Positions 5,642 to 11,627 of a DNA stretch of 11,627 nt are shown here, piece by piece. The stretch lies in assembly GCA_000438015.1 (NCBI GenBank), contig FR901610.1:24724-36350 (forward strand), written 5' to 3'. Positions within the stretch are counted from its first letter, which is position 1. Each line of letters starts with the position of its first letter. The notes beneath the pieces were generated by a model. It did no database searches and was not told the origin of the DNA. It worked only from the letters and a program-made list of their open reading frames with translations. Made by a program: the position numbers and the translations under genes. This DNA is from Coraliomargarita sp. CAG:312 (GTDB taxonomy: Bacteria; Verrucomicrobiota; Verrucomicrobiia; Opitutales; Intestinicryptomonadaceae).

Positions 5642-7348
5642 TTAAAAATCCAAAGGCTCGTCAGAATCGGTTATTCTGTCGGACTCGGATTCGCCGCCAA
5701 GATCAAAACTCGTATTGTTCTTTATAAGCCCGTCTATCTCGGCGAGAATCCTGCCCCTGTCCCTTGTAAATATAAATCTATCGCTTGCAAGCTTTCTCCG
5801 GGCGTCTTCTATAAGCTCGCGCGACGGCCTGCGCATTTGCAGCAACTTCAAAACATGCTTTTCAAGATTTGTCGAATTGCCTATTTTTATCTCCATCTGA
5901 ACCAGCCTCGCCAAAGCCAGCTGGTGGCGCGGATATCTATCAACCGTATTTTCCAACAACCGATGCGCCATGAGAGTCCCGCCCAAATTATCCAATCTTC
6001 TAGCTGTCGCCACCAAAACTTTGGGGGAACAAGTTCCGCGCTTTACTACATCGCGCAATAGAATATCGGCCATATTGTTATTGCCTATTCCATAATAAGC
6101 TATGGCGCGCAAGCAGCTTAATACGTCCTCATAACGCTTTATCCACATGGGTTTATCTTTGAGAATCTCCTCGGCAAAATCGCTCGCAGCCTTATATTCA
6201 CCGTTTGTCAGCATTGTTTCAAGGGATAGAAGGCAATACGGAGCTATGGAAAAATTGTTTGTAATTGCAGTGTCGTAAATCTTGCGCATCAATTCAACAT
6301 CACCATTGTCTGCGGCGTAATTTGCAAGGTACAACATCCCCTTGTTGTTGTTCTTATATTGATTGAACAATTTATCCAAATCTGCTTTCAGATTTTCTAC
6401 ATCCCCTGACTTTTTTAGGAGGTTCAAATATTCCATGCGCTGTTCAAGCGAAAAAGGATTTTCGATAGACCTGAGCATTGAATACTGCCGGGCCTTGTCC
6501 AAATCTTTCATCACGGTATAATAATTCACTAGCAAGGAATACAACGGCTCCTTGTTATGCGCATAATCAAAATTGTCGGCAATAACCTTTATGGCAGCAT
6601 CGCGGTTGCCCTGTTCCCATTCGTTTTTAGACAGCCGCAAGATTCCAGGCAGAGTCTTATCAAGCTTGTATTTTACAAGGTACTCCTTTGATTTGTCGTA
6701 ATTGCCATGAAGCGCATAAATAGAAGACAGCGACATCGCCAAATACGCGACAACTTCCGGATTTTTTATATTGCCCTTTGAAAGAAGGCGTTCGGCGACC
6801 AAAACCAAGCGTTTGTCTTCGTTCTGGTCTATTAAAAGGCGCATATACAAGCGAATATATTTCGTATTTTCCGTAGCGTATATAAGCCCAACCTCCATGA
6901 TTTCCAATGCTATATCCGGACGACCAAAAGACAAATTAAACTCGGCAAGCATTTGCCGCGCCTCTATATTTTTAGGCGAGCGCCCGACCGCATTGGCAAG
7001 GCTCATATACGCCTCCCTATATTTGCGCTCTTTTATGTATTCTTTAGCTTTTCTGGCGTTATATTCACCTATCCGCTCGCGGTGGGCCTGCATGTCTAAA
7101 GGCGCAATCAAAGCCTGGTAGAAAGTCATTTCATCATAGTCTCTTCCATACTTAAATATGCAATAAATCGCGCTGGAAATTGCGCCCCACAAAAGAGCCA
7201 TGAATAATATAAAAGCTATAAAAACACGCCCCCACAATATCTTAAACGACCAAGTCCCGTTGGGATTTTGGACTCTCTTGGCCAATCCGGCAAGAGCGTA
7301 GGAGTAATTAGGCTTACTTCCGCCGACAATTTTATTTTTTTCTGCCAT
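5642..7348 (-). CDS. Membrane-anchored TPR-repeat protein, function unknown
   Basis: The product is 568 residues from the ATG at 7348. A polar N-terminus (MAEKNKIVGGSKPNYSYALA) is followed by one strong membrane segment at about residues 41-65 (RVFIAFILFMALLWGAISSA and onward). The rest is helical with tetratricopeptide-like pairs, for example KAKEYIKERKYREAYMSLAN and the following MLAEFNLSFGRPDIALEIM, repeated through most of the length. The end is acidic (DRITDSDEPLDF). This suggests a scaffold held at the inner membrane with its repeats on one face, probably the periplasmic one. TPR proteins bind partners, and nothing here names the partner. The frame also has an ATG at 7408 that would add a hydrophobic 20-residue leader (MDFLLLVKALLPLFIYNIVF). 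I prefer 7348 because MAEKN looks like a normal start and the upstream residues overlap a promoter-like A/T tract. It stands alone, divergent from the barrel protein. Confidence 0.75.
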   Translation of the reverse strand: MAEKNKIVGGSKPNYSYALAGLAKRVQNPNGTWSFKILWGRVFIAFILFMALLWGAISSAIYCIFKYGRDYDEMTFYQALIAPLDMQAHRERIGEYNARKAKEYIKERKYREAYMSLANAVGRSPKNIEARQMLAEFNLSFGRPDIALEIMEVGLIYATENTKYIRLYMRLLIDQNEDKRLVLVAERLLSKGNIKNPEVVAYLAMSLSSIYALHGNYDKSKEYLVKYKLDKTLPGILRLSKNEWEQGNRDAAIKVIADNFDYAHNKEPLYSLLVNYYTVMKDLDKARQYSMLRSIENPFSLEQRMEYLNLLKKSGDVENLKADLDKLFNQYKNNNKGMLYLANYAADNGDVELMRKIYDTAITNNFSIAPYCLLSLETMLTNGEYKAASDFAEEILKDKPMWIKRYEDVLSCLRAIAYYGIGNNNMADILLRDVVKRGTCSPKVLVATARRLDNLGGTLMAHRLLENTVDRYPRHQLALARLVQMEIKIGNSTNLEKHVLKLLQMRRPSRELIEDARRKLASDRFIFTRDRGRILAEIDGLIKNNTSFDLGGESESDRITDSDEPLDF

Positions 7349-7741
7349 AAAAACTATATTATATATAAAGAGAGGCAAAAGCGCTTTCACGAGCAGCAAG
7401 AAATCCACACGAACCGCGCCTAATGCTAATGAATAATTAATGAATAAAATTTACGATCTATGCAAGAAGATTTTAACCCCACAAAATTAAGCCTCTCGCA
7501 GGGTGCTTTTTGCTGAAAAGGAATTTATTTATTTTGCAATACCGCCAATAATGCGTATAGATATAATACGTTAAATTTTGCAATTAGACCTTTTAATATC
7601 GATCAATAGAGAAATTTAATGCCGAAAAAGAAAAATTATGAGTTATATGTCTTGACAAAGAGGCAAAAATTCTGAAATAATGTTCATCAATCAATAGAAA
7701 TCGAAACTGTACAGACATTTTAATTTAAAACAAAACGAACA
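7349..7741. other. Divergent intergenic region between the TPR and barrel genes
   Basis: A/T-rich sequence holding the barrel-gene promoter (7652-7681). Just before the preferred TPR start is a TATATATAATATAG tract on the minus strand, with no matching -35 box. A second plus-strand TATAAT lies at 7562-7567, also without a good -35. The 9-base ATCAATAGA occurs at 7602-7610 and 7690-7698, on either side of the barrel promoter. A plus-strand 18-codon frame (7619-7675) overlaps the -35 box and is probably not a gene. I see no tRNA, terminator or mobile element. Confidence 0.5.
7652..7681 (+). promoter_or_regulatory. Sigma70-type promoter of the barrel-protein gene
   Basis: A perfect TTGACA (7652-7657) is followed after 18 bases by AATAAT (7676-7681), five of six bases matching TATAAT. 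Transcription would start near 7688 and leave a leader of about 54 A-rich bases before the ATG at 7742. The leader has no Shine-Dalgarno motif. The strong -35 suits an abundant envelope protein. Confidence 0.65.
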
Positions 7742-8935
7742 ATGAAAAAAATAATTATATCCTCAGTAGTGGCTGCGGCGGCGTTATCAGCTAATGCGGC
7801 ACCGTTGGTAACTATCGGCGATCAGCTTGACCTCTTTTTTAGGGGCGCTGTGACGGGAAAGTGGGACAGCAACATCACTTATGCCGCCATGAAAGACAAA
7901 AAAGTTGACGACTATTCGGCGGTGTTCCGTTTAGGAGCGGAAGCCGATTACGGCCGCAACAGCAAATTTAAGGCAAATGTCAAGTTCTTCGAGGACATGA
8001 CACGCTACCTTGAGCAGAAGAAATTTAATTCAAACCTTTCGAGCGTATTTGCAAATGCATCCTATTCAGACAAAGCTCTTACGGTTTCAGCAAACTTCTC
8101 TTTCCAACAACTCTTCCAAAATAAGAGCGATACAATCAATGCAAATAATGTAGGAGAATTGGTTCGCTACAATGACTATAGAGCCAATATAAAAGTTGCC
8201 TATGACTTTACCGACAAGATTGACGGTGAAATTGGTGGCAATTGGGAATATACAGAATATCTTGGTCATTGGGCTCAGAGCTACTCCGATGTTGACGTTT
8301 ATTCCATTCCGGTAAGCGTTTATTACAGAATTACAGAAAAGATTTCCGCCGGTCTCACATATCAATATCGCTACAGCGAATTCTCAGGTGGTTTGACTTC
8401 TTACAATGCCGACTACGGCACAAACCGCAATGACCATTTCGGCGGTTTGACTGTTCGCGGAGAACTTCTCCCGAAACTCACGGCAACCGTTTATGCGGGT
8501 GTCACATATCGCGATCCGGGTGGTTCGGTTTATGTCCAGAGTGAAGACGATACGACATTTGCATTTAACGCAACATTAGGTTATGCTTTGACAGAAAAGA
8601 TAGGTTTGTTCGCAAAAGGCGCAAGAGACTTTGGCAATGCTGCAAACCGCCAGTCTTCAATCAACACATCTGGCGAATTCGGCATAAACTACAGACCCTT
8701 TGAACAGATTGTGACAACGGCAAGTTTCGTATACTTGAACACACAATACCAAATGAATCTTGGCGGACTAGATCGTGACGACGACACTTATATAGCTCGC
8801 GCGGGCATATCCTATCTCCCCAACAAGTTTATAACAGTAAGCGCAAACTATCGTTACTTTGCAAACTCTTCAAATGTTGCATATGCGACCTACAACCAAC
8901 ACTTGGTCGATATAACATTTGCTGTAAAATACTAA
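7742..8935 (+). CDS. Outer-membrane beta-barrel protein (porin-like)
   Basis: A 397-residue exported protein. The N-terminus MKKIIISSVVAAAALSANA is a signal peptide with an ANA cleavage site after residue 19. The mature part is made of alternating polar and hydrophobic strands rich in Tyr, Phe, Asn and Gly, separated by short turns, for example KISAGLTYQYRYSEF, KLTATVYAGVTYRDP and FITVSANYRYFANSS. It ends VDITFAVKY, with the terminal aromatic residue typical of outer-membrane barrels. This pattern supports a barrel of roughly 16 strands placed in the outer membrane, probably a channel or a structural barrel; no substrate can be told. I cannot match it to a named porin family with certainty. 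It has its own strong promoter and terminator. The ATG at 7742 is the only start that gives the signal peptide. Confidence 0.85.
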   Translation: MKKIIISSVVAAAALSANAAPLVTIGDQLDLFFRGAVTGKWDSNITYAAMKDKKVDDYSAVFRLGAEADYGRNSKFKANVKFFEDMTRYLEQKKFNSNLSSVFANASYSDKALTVSANFSFQQLFQNKSDTINANNVGELVRYNDYRANIKVAYDFTDKIDGEIGGNWEYTEYLGHWAQSYSDVDVYSIPVSVYYRITEKISAGLTYQYRYSEFSGGLTSYNADYGTNRNDHFGGLTVRGELLPKLTATVYAGVTYRDPGGSVYVQSEDDTTFAFNATLGYALTEKIGLFAKGARDFGNAANRQSSINTSGEFGINYRPFEQIVTTASFVYLNTQYQMNLGGLDRDDDTYIARAGISYLPNKFITVSANYRYFANSSNVAYATYNQHLVDITFAVKY

Positions 8936-8952
8936 TTATTTATTGTTCGTGG

Positions 8953-8985
8953 AAAGCTCGCATCAAAATGGTGCGAGCTTTTTTT
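8953..8985 (+). terminator. Rho-independent terminator after the barrel gene
   Basis: AAAGCTCGCATC (8953-8964) pairs with GGTGCGAGCTTT (8970-8981) around the loop AAAAT, giving a 12-base-pair stem with one G-U pair, directly followed by a run of T to 8985. It begins 17 bases after the barrel stop codon. It is the clearest terminator in the window and partly separates the barrel gene from the ThuA-domain gene 27 bases further on. Confidence 0.92.
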
Positions 8986-9011
8986 ATAAACCTAAACTGC
9001 CCGCAGATGAG

Positions 9012-9944
9012 ATGAAAAAGGCTTTAATATATTTAATGTATTTTACGATTGCGCTAACGCTAGATGCAAAGCAAGTCCATATTGTATTTATTGCAGGCAA
9101 TAGCATACACAGATGGGGAGACCATGAAAATCTGCTAATGTGCAATCTCTACAAAGACCTTCTAACAAAAGCATCCAATGATATAAAAGCGGAAGTTTTA
9201 GACGCGTCAAAAGGTTCACCCGTCAAATTGGACGGCGCTGCTCCAGACGCTGTAATAATAATTGGAGAAGGCGAAACAAATCATCCGCTTAAAGACAATC
9301 CGTCTTTTTTAAAGGAACTTAATAGGCGGAAAATCAATGTGGGAGTAATCCACTACGCCCTTCATTTCTCGGACGAAAAAGACTACAAATTTTTAGATTC
9401 CACAGTAGGAGGCCATTACGAGCCTTTTTGGTCTGTGAATCCGACTTGGACTGCCAATTTTGTCCTAGAAAAGCACCCCATAACAAACGGAGTAAAACCG
9501 TTTTCAATAAAAGACGAATACTATTTTAATATAAGATTTTCCGAAATGCCCGGGCAAAGGGTTATACCCGTAGCCAAAGCTGCTCCTCCCGACAAGGTCC
9601 GCATGTACAGATTTGGAGCACATACAGGAAACCAATATGTGCGCGACAACAAGGGGAAATTGGAAACTTTGCTATGGGTGGCAGAAAATGCCGATTCAAC
9701 CCGCGGGTTTGGATACGCGGGGGGCCACTCAATATGGGCGTTTGCCCAAAAAGACTTCAGGAAACTGATGCTAAACGCCGCCGCGTGGCTCTCAGGGGTT
9801 GAAATCCCCCCAGAAGGCTTTGAATCGCCATCCATAAGCTATGATGAAATTGCTTCAAAAATAACCAAAGATGAACGCCCCGACAAAGAATATTACGAAG
9901 AAGTATGGCGCACATTTGTAGAACGCAATTCGGCGCAAAAGTAA
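9012..9944 (+). CDS. Secreted ThuA-domain protein
   Basis: A 310-residue protein of the ThuA family, which has a class-I glutamine amidotransferase-like fold and is linked in some bacteria to trehalose or other sugar use; the reaction is not established for this type. The start at 9012 gives a signal peptide (MKKALIYLMYFTIALTLDA, about 1-19). An ATG at 8943 is also in frame but would translate through the terminator and bury the signal peptide. Motifs along the chain are VHIVFIAG (22-29) with HRWGDHE (33-39), VIIIGEGE (81-88), GVIHYALHF (111-119), GGHYEPFWSVNPTW (133-146), HPITNGVKPF (155-164), DEYYF (168-172), GGHSIWAF (237-244) and LNAAAWLSG (254-262). This matches the planctomycete and verrucomicrobial secreted type. 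It follows the barrel gene after a terminator and has no clear promoter of its own. Confidence 0.88.
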   Translation: MKKALIYLMYFTIALTLDAKQVHIVFIAGNSIHRWGDHENLLMCNLYKDLLTKASNDIKAEVLDASKGSPVKLDGAAPDAVIIIGEGETNHPLKDNPSFLKELNRRKINVGVIHYALHFSDEKDYKFLDSTVGGHYEPFWSVNPTWTANFVLEKHPITNGVKPFSIKDEYYFNIRFSEMPGQRVIPVAKAAPPDKVRMYRFGAHTGNQYVRDNKGKLETLLWVAENADSTRGFGYAGGHSIWAFAQKDFRKLMLNAAAWLSGVEIPPEGFESPSISYDEIASKITKDERPDKEYYEEVWRTFVERNSAQK

Positions 9945-10028
9945 GGGATTTCTTTCGTGAAAATTTTTCGGAGCGCAAAAAAATTCAGCATTTAAATTTT
10001 GCCACCTCAGATTGCGCCAACTTCAATC

Positions 10029-10802
10029 TTACTCGAAAACAGAGCTCCGCTTTGAAAATGGAGACACTATTTCTATTTTATTTAAGATAGCTGAAAGCCT
10101 GCCGGAAGATTCCAAAAGCTCGCGTATATGGTCCATATTATTGCACTCTTTCGAAATGTGCGCCAAGAAAATTTTCTCCACCTTAGAGGCGTCAAGAGCC
10201 GCCATTAACTCTATTGCGTCAGCATTGGACAGATGTCCGTGCGAACTTTTAATGCGCATTTTCAAGCTATATGGGCGCGAAGAATTGTCCAAGAGAACCG
10301 GACAATAATTGCTCTCCAGCACCAGAACATTTGCGCGCGACGCCACATCCCTTGCCGCCAGAGTGACTTTTCCCAAATCTGTCATCCAAACCAAGTTTCT
10401 ATTTCCGCATCCGAAACAATACCCCACTGCATCGCTAGTATCGTGTGGTATGGAAAAAGGCGCAACGGAAATCCCGTAAAAATCAAAAGAACTCCCTGTT
10501 TCAAATATTTGCCAATTGAGAGTTTTTGTTTCCGGCATAAGATAGCGGATGGATTCGGCGGTAAGGCGGTTTGCAAATACTTTTATGCCGGAATATTTTG
10601 TAAAATTCTTCAAAGCCTTGCAATGGTCAGAATGTTCATGCGTTATAAAAACTGCGTCAATATCACCGATTTCAAGCCCCATTGAAGCCAGGTATGCACT
10701 TATGCGGCGCACCCCTACCCCCGCGTCAACGAGAATATTAATGCCGGCGTACTGAAGAAAAGCGCAATTGCCCGCGCTTGAACTTTCTATAATTTGAAAC
10801 AT
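10029..10802 (-). CDS. Metallo-beta-lactamase-fold hydrolase, WalJ/YycJ type
   Basis: A 257-residue cytoplasmic metallo-hydrolase of the WalJ/YycJ group, thought to act on nucleic acid, with 5'-3' exonuclease activity reported for some members. SSSAGNC near the start (7-13) is the family opening. Metal ligands are all present: HEHSDH (55-60), His120 in SIPHD, Asp142 in MTDLG and His215 in LAHIS. LESNYC (162-167) and GHLSN (189-193) are further family landmarks; the first usually reads ESNHD or ESNYD, so Cys replaces Asp. The ATG at 10802 is chosen because MFQIIESSSAGN aligns with family starts; an upstream in-frame ATG at 10868 would add an unrelated Cys/Phe-rich stretch. In Firmicutes this gene follows walRK; no two-component genes are here. 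It converges on the ThuA-domain gene with 84 bases between their stops and no clear terminator. Confidence 0.9.
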   Translation of the reverse strand: MFQIIESSSAGNCAFLQYAGINILVDAGVGVRRISAYLASMGLEIGDIDAVFITHEHSDHCKALKNFTKYSGIKVFANRLTAESIRYLMPETKTLNWQIFETGSSFDFYGISVAPFSIPHDTSDAVGYCFGCGNRNLVWMTDLGKVTLAARDVASRANVLVLESNYCPVLLDNSSRPYSLKMRIKSSHGHLSNADAIELMAALDASKVEKIFLAHISKECNNMDHIRELLESSGRLSAILNKIEIVSPFSKRSSVFE

Positions 10803-10980
10803 ATTTGAGAAACGACAGTATGAGAAACTGTTATACAAATCAAGCCCAAGAAAAAGGCAATTTCGCAAAAAACATCAAATCATTTGGTGCATGAATTTGC
10901 CGCGCATCGAGGCGTGCAAAGGAAATTGCATAGCCATCCATATAAATTAGGCTCTAAACAGACCTTTGCTTTTGCTCCAA

Positions 10981-11039
10981 TCGAATAAAAAAAAGCTGCT
11001 ATGCTGCTCAAAAAAACCAGCGGCGCCGCTCTTATTCGA
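10981..11039. repeat. 8-base inverted repeat enclosing the purD terminator
   Basis: TCGAATAA (10981-10988) and TTATTCGA (11032-11039) are exact inverted copies about 43 bases apart. Between them are the direct repeat GCTGCTATGCTGCT (10995-11008), a run of seven A, and the palindrome AGCGGCGCCGCT. In RNA the outer arms could close a large hairpin around the inner one. It may be a two-stage terminator or a small repeat element. Confidence 0.5.
11010..11030 (-). terminator. Terminator after purD
   Basis: On the minus strand the perfect palindrome AGCGGCGCCGCT (11030-11019) can fold as a short GC-rich hairpin with a four-base loop, followed by GG and seven T (11016-11010). It begins 21 bases after the purD stop. 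A further T-run follows at 10994-10987. Confidence 0.6.
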
Positions 11040-11050
11040 CAAATTTATTT

Positions 11051-11627
11051 TTACTTTTGCCGCTCCAGTTCTCTGTGGGCTATATCCTTGCGGTAGAATC
11101 CGCCTTTAAACGAAACGGTTTCGCAAAGCTTATATGCAGTATCAAGAGCCGCTTTCAATGTCGGGCCTGTTCCTGTGAGCCCCAAGACGCGCCCTCCAGA
11201 AGTCACTAGTTCTCCGCCGTCTAATTTTGTGCCTGCGTGCACAATCCATCCGCCTTGAGGAATTTCGGATTCATCGGGAAGTTTTATCTTGTCGCCTTTG
11301 CGGTAGGAATTCGGATAACCTTCCGCGCACATGACAACTACGGCGGCAAATTTATCGGAAATCTTTACTTTTGATTCATCGAGATTTCCGTTTGCAATAT
11401 CATTCATTAGCTCCAAAACGTCGCTTTCTATAAGAGGCATCAGGACTTGGCATTCCGGATCTCCGAATCTGACGTTAAACTCCACAACTTTAGGCCCTTG
11501 GGCGGTAATCATTATTCCAACGTAAAGTGTGCCCCGGTAATCAATTCCCTCGTTTTTAAGCCCAGCAAGAACAGGCTCCACAATATTTTTGCGAACATCG
11601 GCTAAGACTTCCGGAGTTGCAACTGCC
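11051..11627 (-). CDS. purD: Phosphoribosylamine-glycine ligase (GARS), N-terminal part outside window
   Basis: Joins glycine to phosphoribosylamine using ATP, the second step of de novo purine synthesis, in the cytoplasm. About 192 C-terminal residues are visible of a usual 420-430; the frame runs off the right edge. YRGTLYVGIMITAQGPKVVE followed by FNVRFGDPECQ is the ATP-grasp metal-binding signature of PurD, with the Glu and Asn ligands intact. After it come LMPLIESDVLELM and the C-terminal domain with HAGTKLDGGELVTSGGRVLG and GFYRKDIAHRELERQ, which match the family end. A GTG at 11581 lies in frame but is internal, since the coding frame continues upstream with family-like sequence (AVATPEVLADVRKNIVEPVL). 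The stop at 11051 is followed by the terminator. Confidence 0.96.
   Translation of the reverse strand, partial: AVATPEVLADVRKNIVEPVLAGLKNEGIDYRGTLYVGIMITAQGPKVVEFNVRFGDPECQVLMPLIESDVLELMNDIANGNLDESKVKISDKFAAVVVMCAEGYPNSYRKGDKIKLPDESEIPQGGWIVHAGTKLDGGELVTSGGRVLGLTGTGPTLKAALDTAYKLCETVSFKGGFYRKDIAHRELERQK

Larger units (their letters stand above)
10803..11050. other. Intergenic region between purD and the WalJ-like gene
   Basis: The right part holds the purD terminator and its enclosing inverted repeat. A modest hairpin is possible near 10896-10920 (TTTGC...GCAAA with an inner CGC/GCG). Upstream of the WalJ-like gene the minus strand has TTGATT, a 17-base gap and a poor -10 (TACTGT), or TTGCCT with TATAAC at 19 bases. 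Neither promoter is convincing. I see no RNA gene or coding frame. Confidence 0.45.

Noticed and set aside
7619..7675. Plus-strand 18-codon frame starting MPKKKNYELYVL before the barrel gene
   Set aside because: It overlaps the -35 box of the barrel promoter, has no promoter or ribosome site, and is too short to judge.
2139..7704. 13-base CAATAGAAATCGA present at 2139-2151 and 7692-7704
   Set aside because: One shared 13-mer is about what chance gives in a window of this size, and the surrounding bases do not match.

Overview
The window looks like chromosomal DNA from a member of the Verrucomicrobiota, most likely near the Opitutales/Puniceicoccales. This is inferred from the gene order L25, Pth, S6, SSB, L9, from a secreted ThuA-domain protein of the kind common in Verrucomicrobia and Planctomycetes, and from a lone outer-membrane barrel protein. 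No 16S rRNA or other decisive marker is present, so the placement is moderate in confidence. Nine of the ten visible start codons lack a Shine-Dalgarno motif and are preceded by A/T-rich sequence.

Layout from left to right. Positions 1-1913 hold dnaK on the minus strand, cut by the left edge just before its C-terminal tip. A 550-bp gap follows, with a sigma70-type promoter for dnaK, a sigma54-like motif, a candidate small plus-strand ORF and a bidirectional terminator. Positions 2463-5292 hold a minus-strand operon read as rplY, pth, rpsF, ssb, rplI. It is headed by a promoter close to the rplY start and closed by the terminator at 2404-2438. Positions 5642-7348 encode a membrane-anchored TPR protein on the minus strand. 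A divergent intergenic region then leads to a plus-strand pair: a signal-peptide beta-barrel protein (7742-8935), a strong hairpin terminator, and a secreted ThuA-domain protein (9012-9944). Convergent to these is a WalJ/YycJ-type metallo-beta-lactamase-fold hydrolase (10029-10802, minus). The right edge holds the C-terminal part of purD (minus), followed by its terminator.

Most of this is core housekeeping: protein folding, translation and its quality control, single-strand DNA binding, and purine synthesis. The accessory part is the cell-envelope section (TPR protein, barrel protein, ThuA protein). I see no mobile element, CRISPR array, tRNA, rRNA, toxin-antitoxin pair or defence system. 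I do not see a clearly undescribed system. The points most worth a second look are the sigma54-like motif next to dnaK, the candidate small basic ORF in the dnaK-rplI gap, the unusual tail on Pth, and the near-absence of Shine-Dalgarno motifs.
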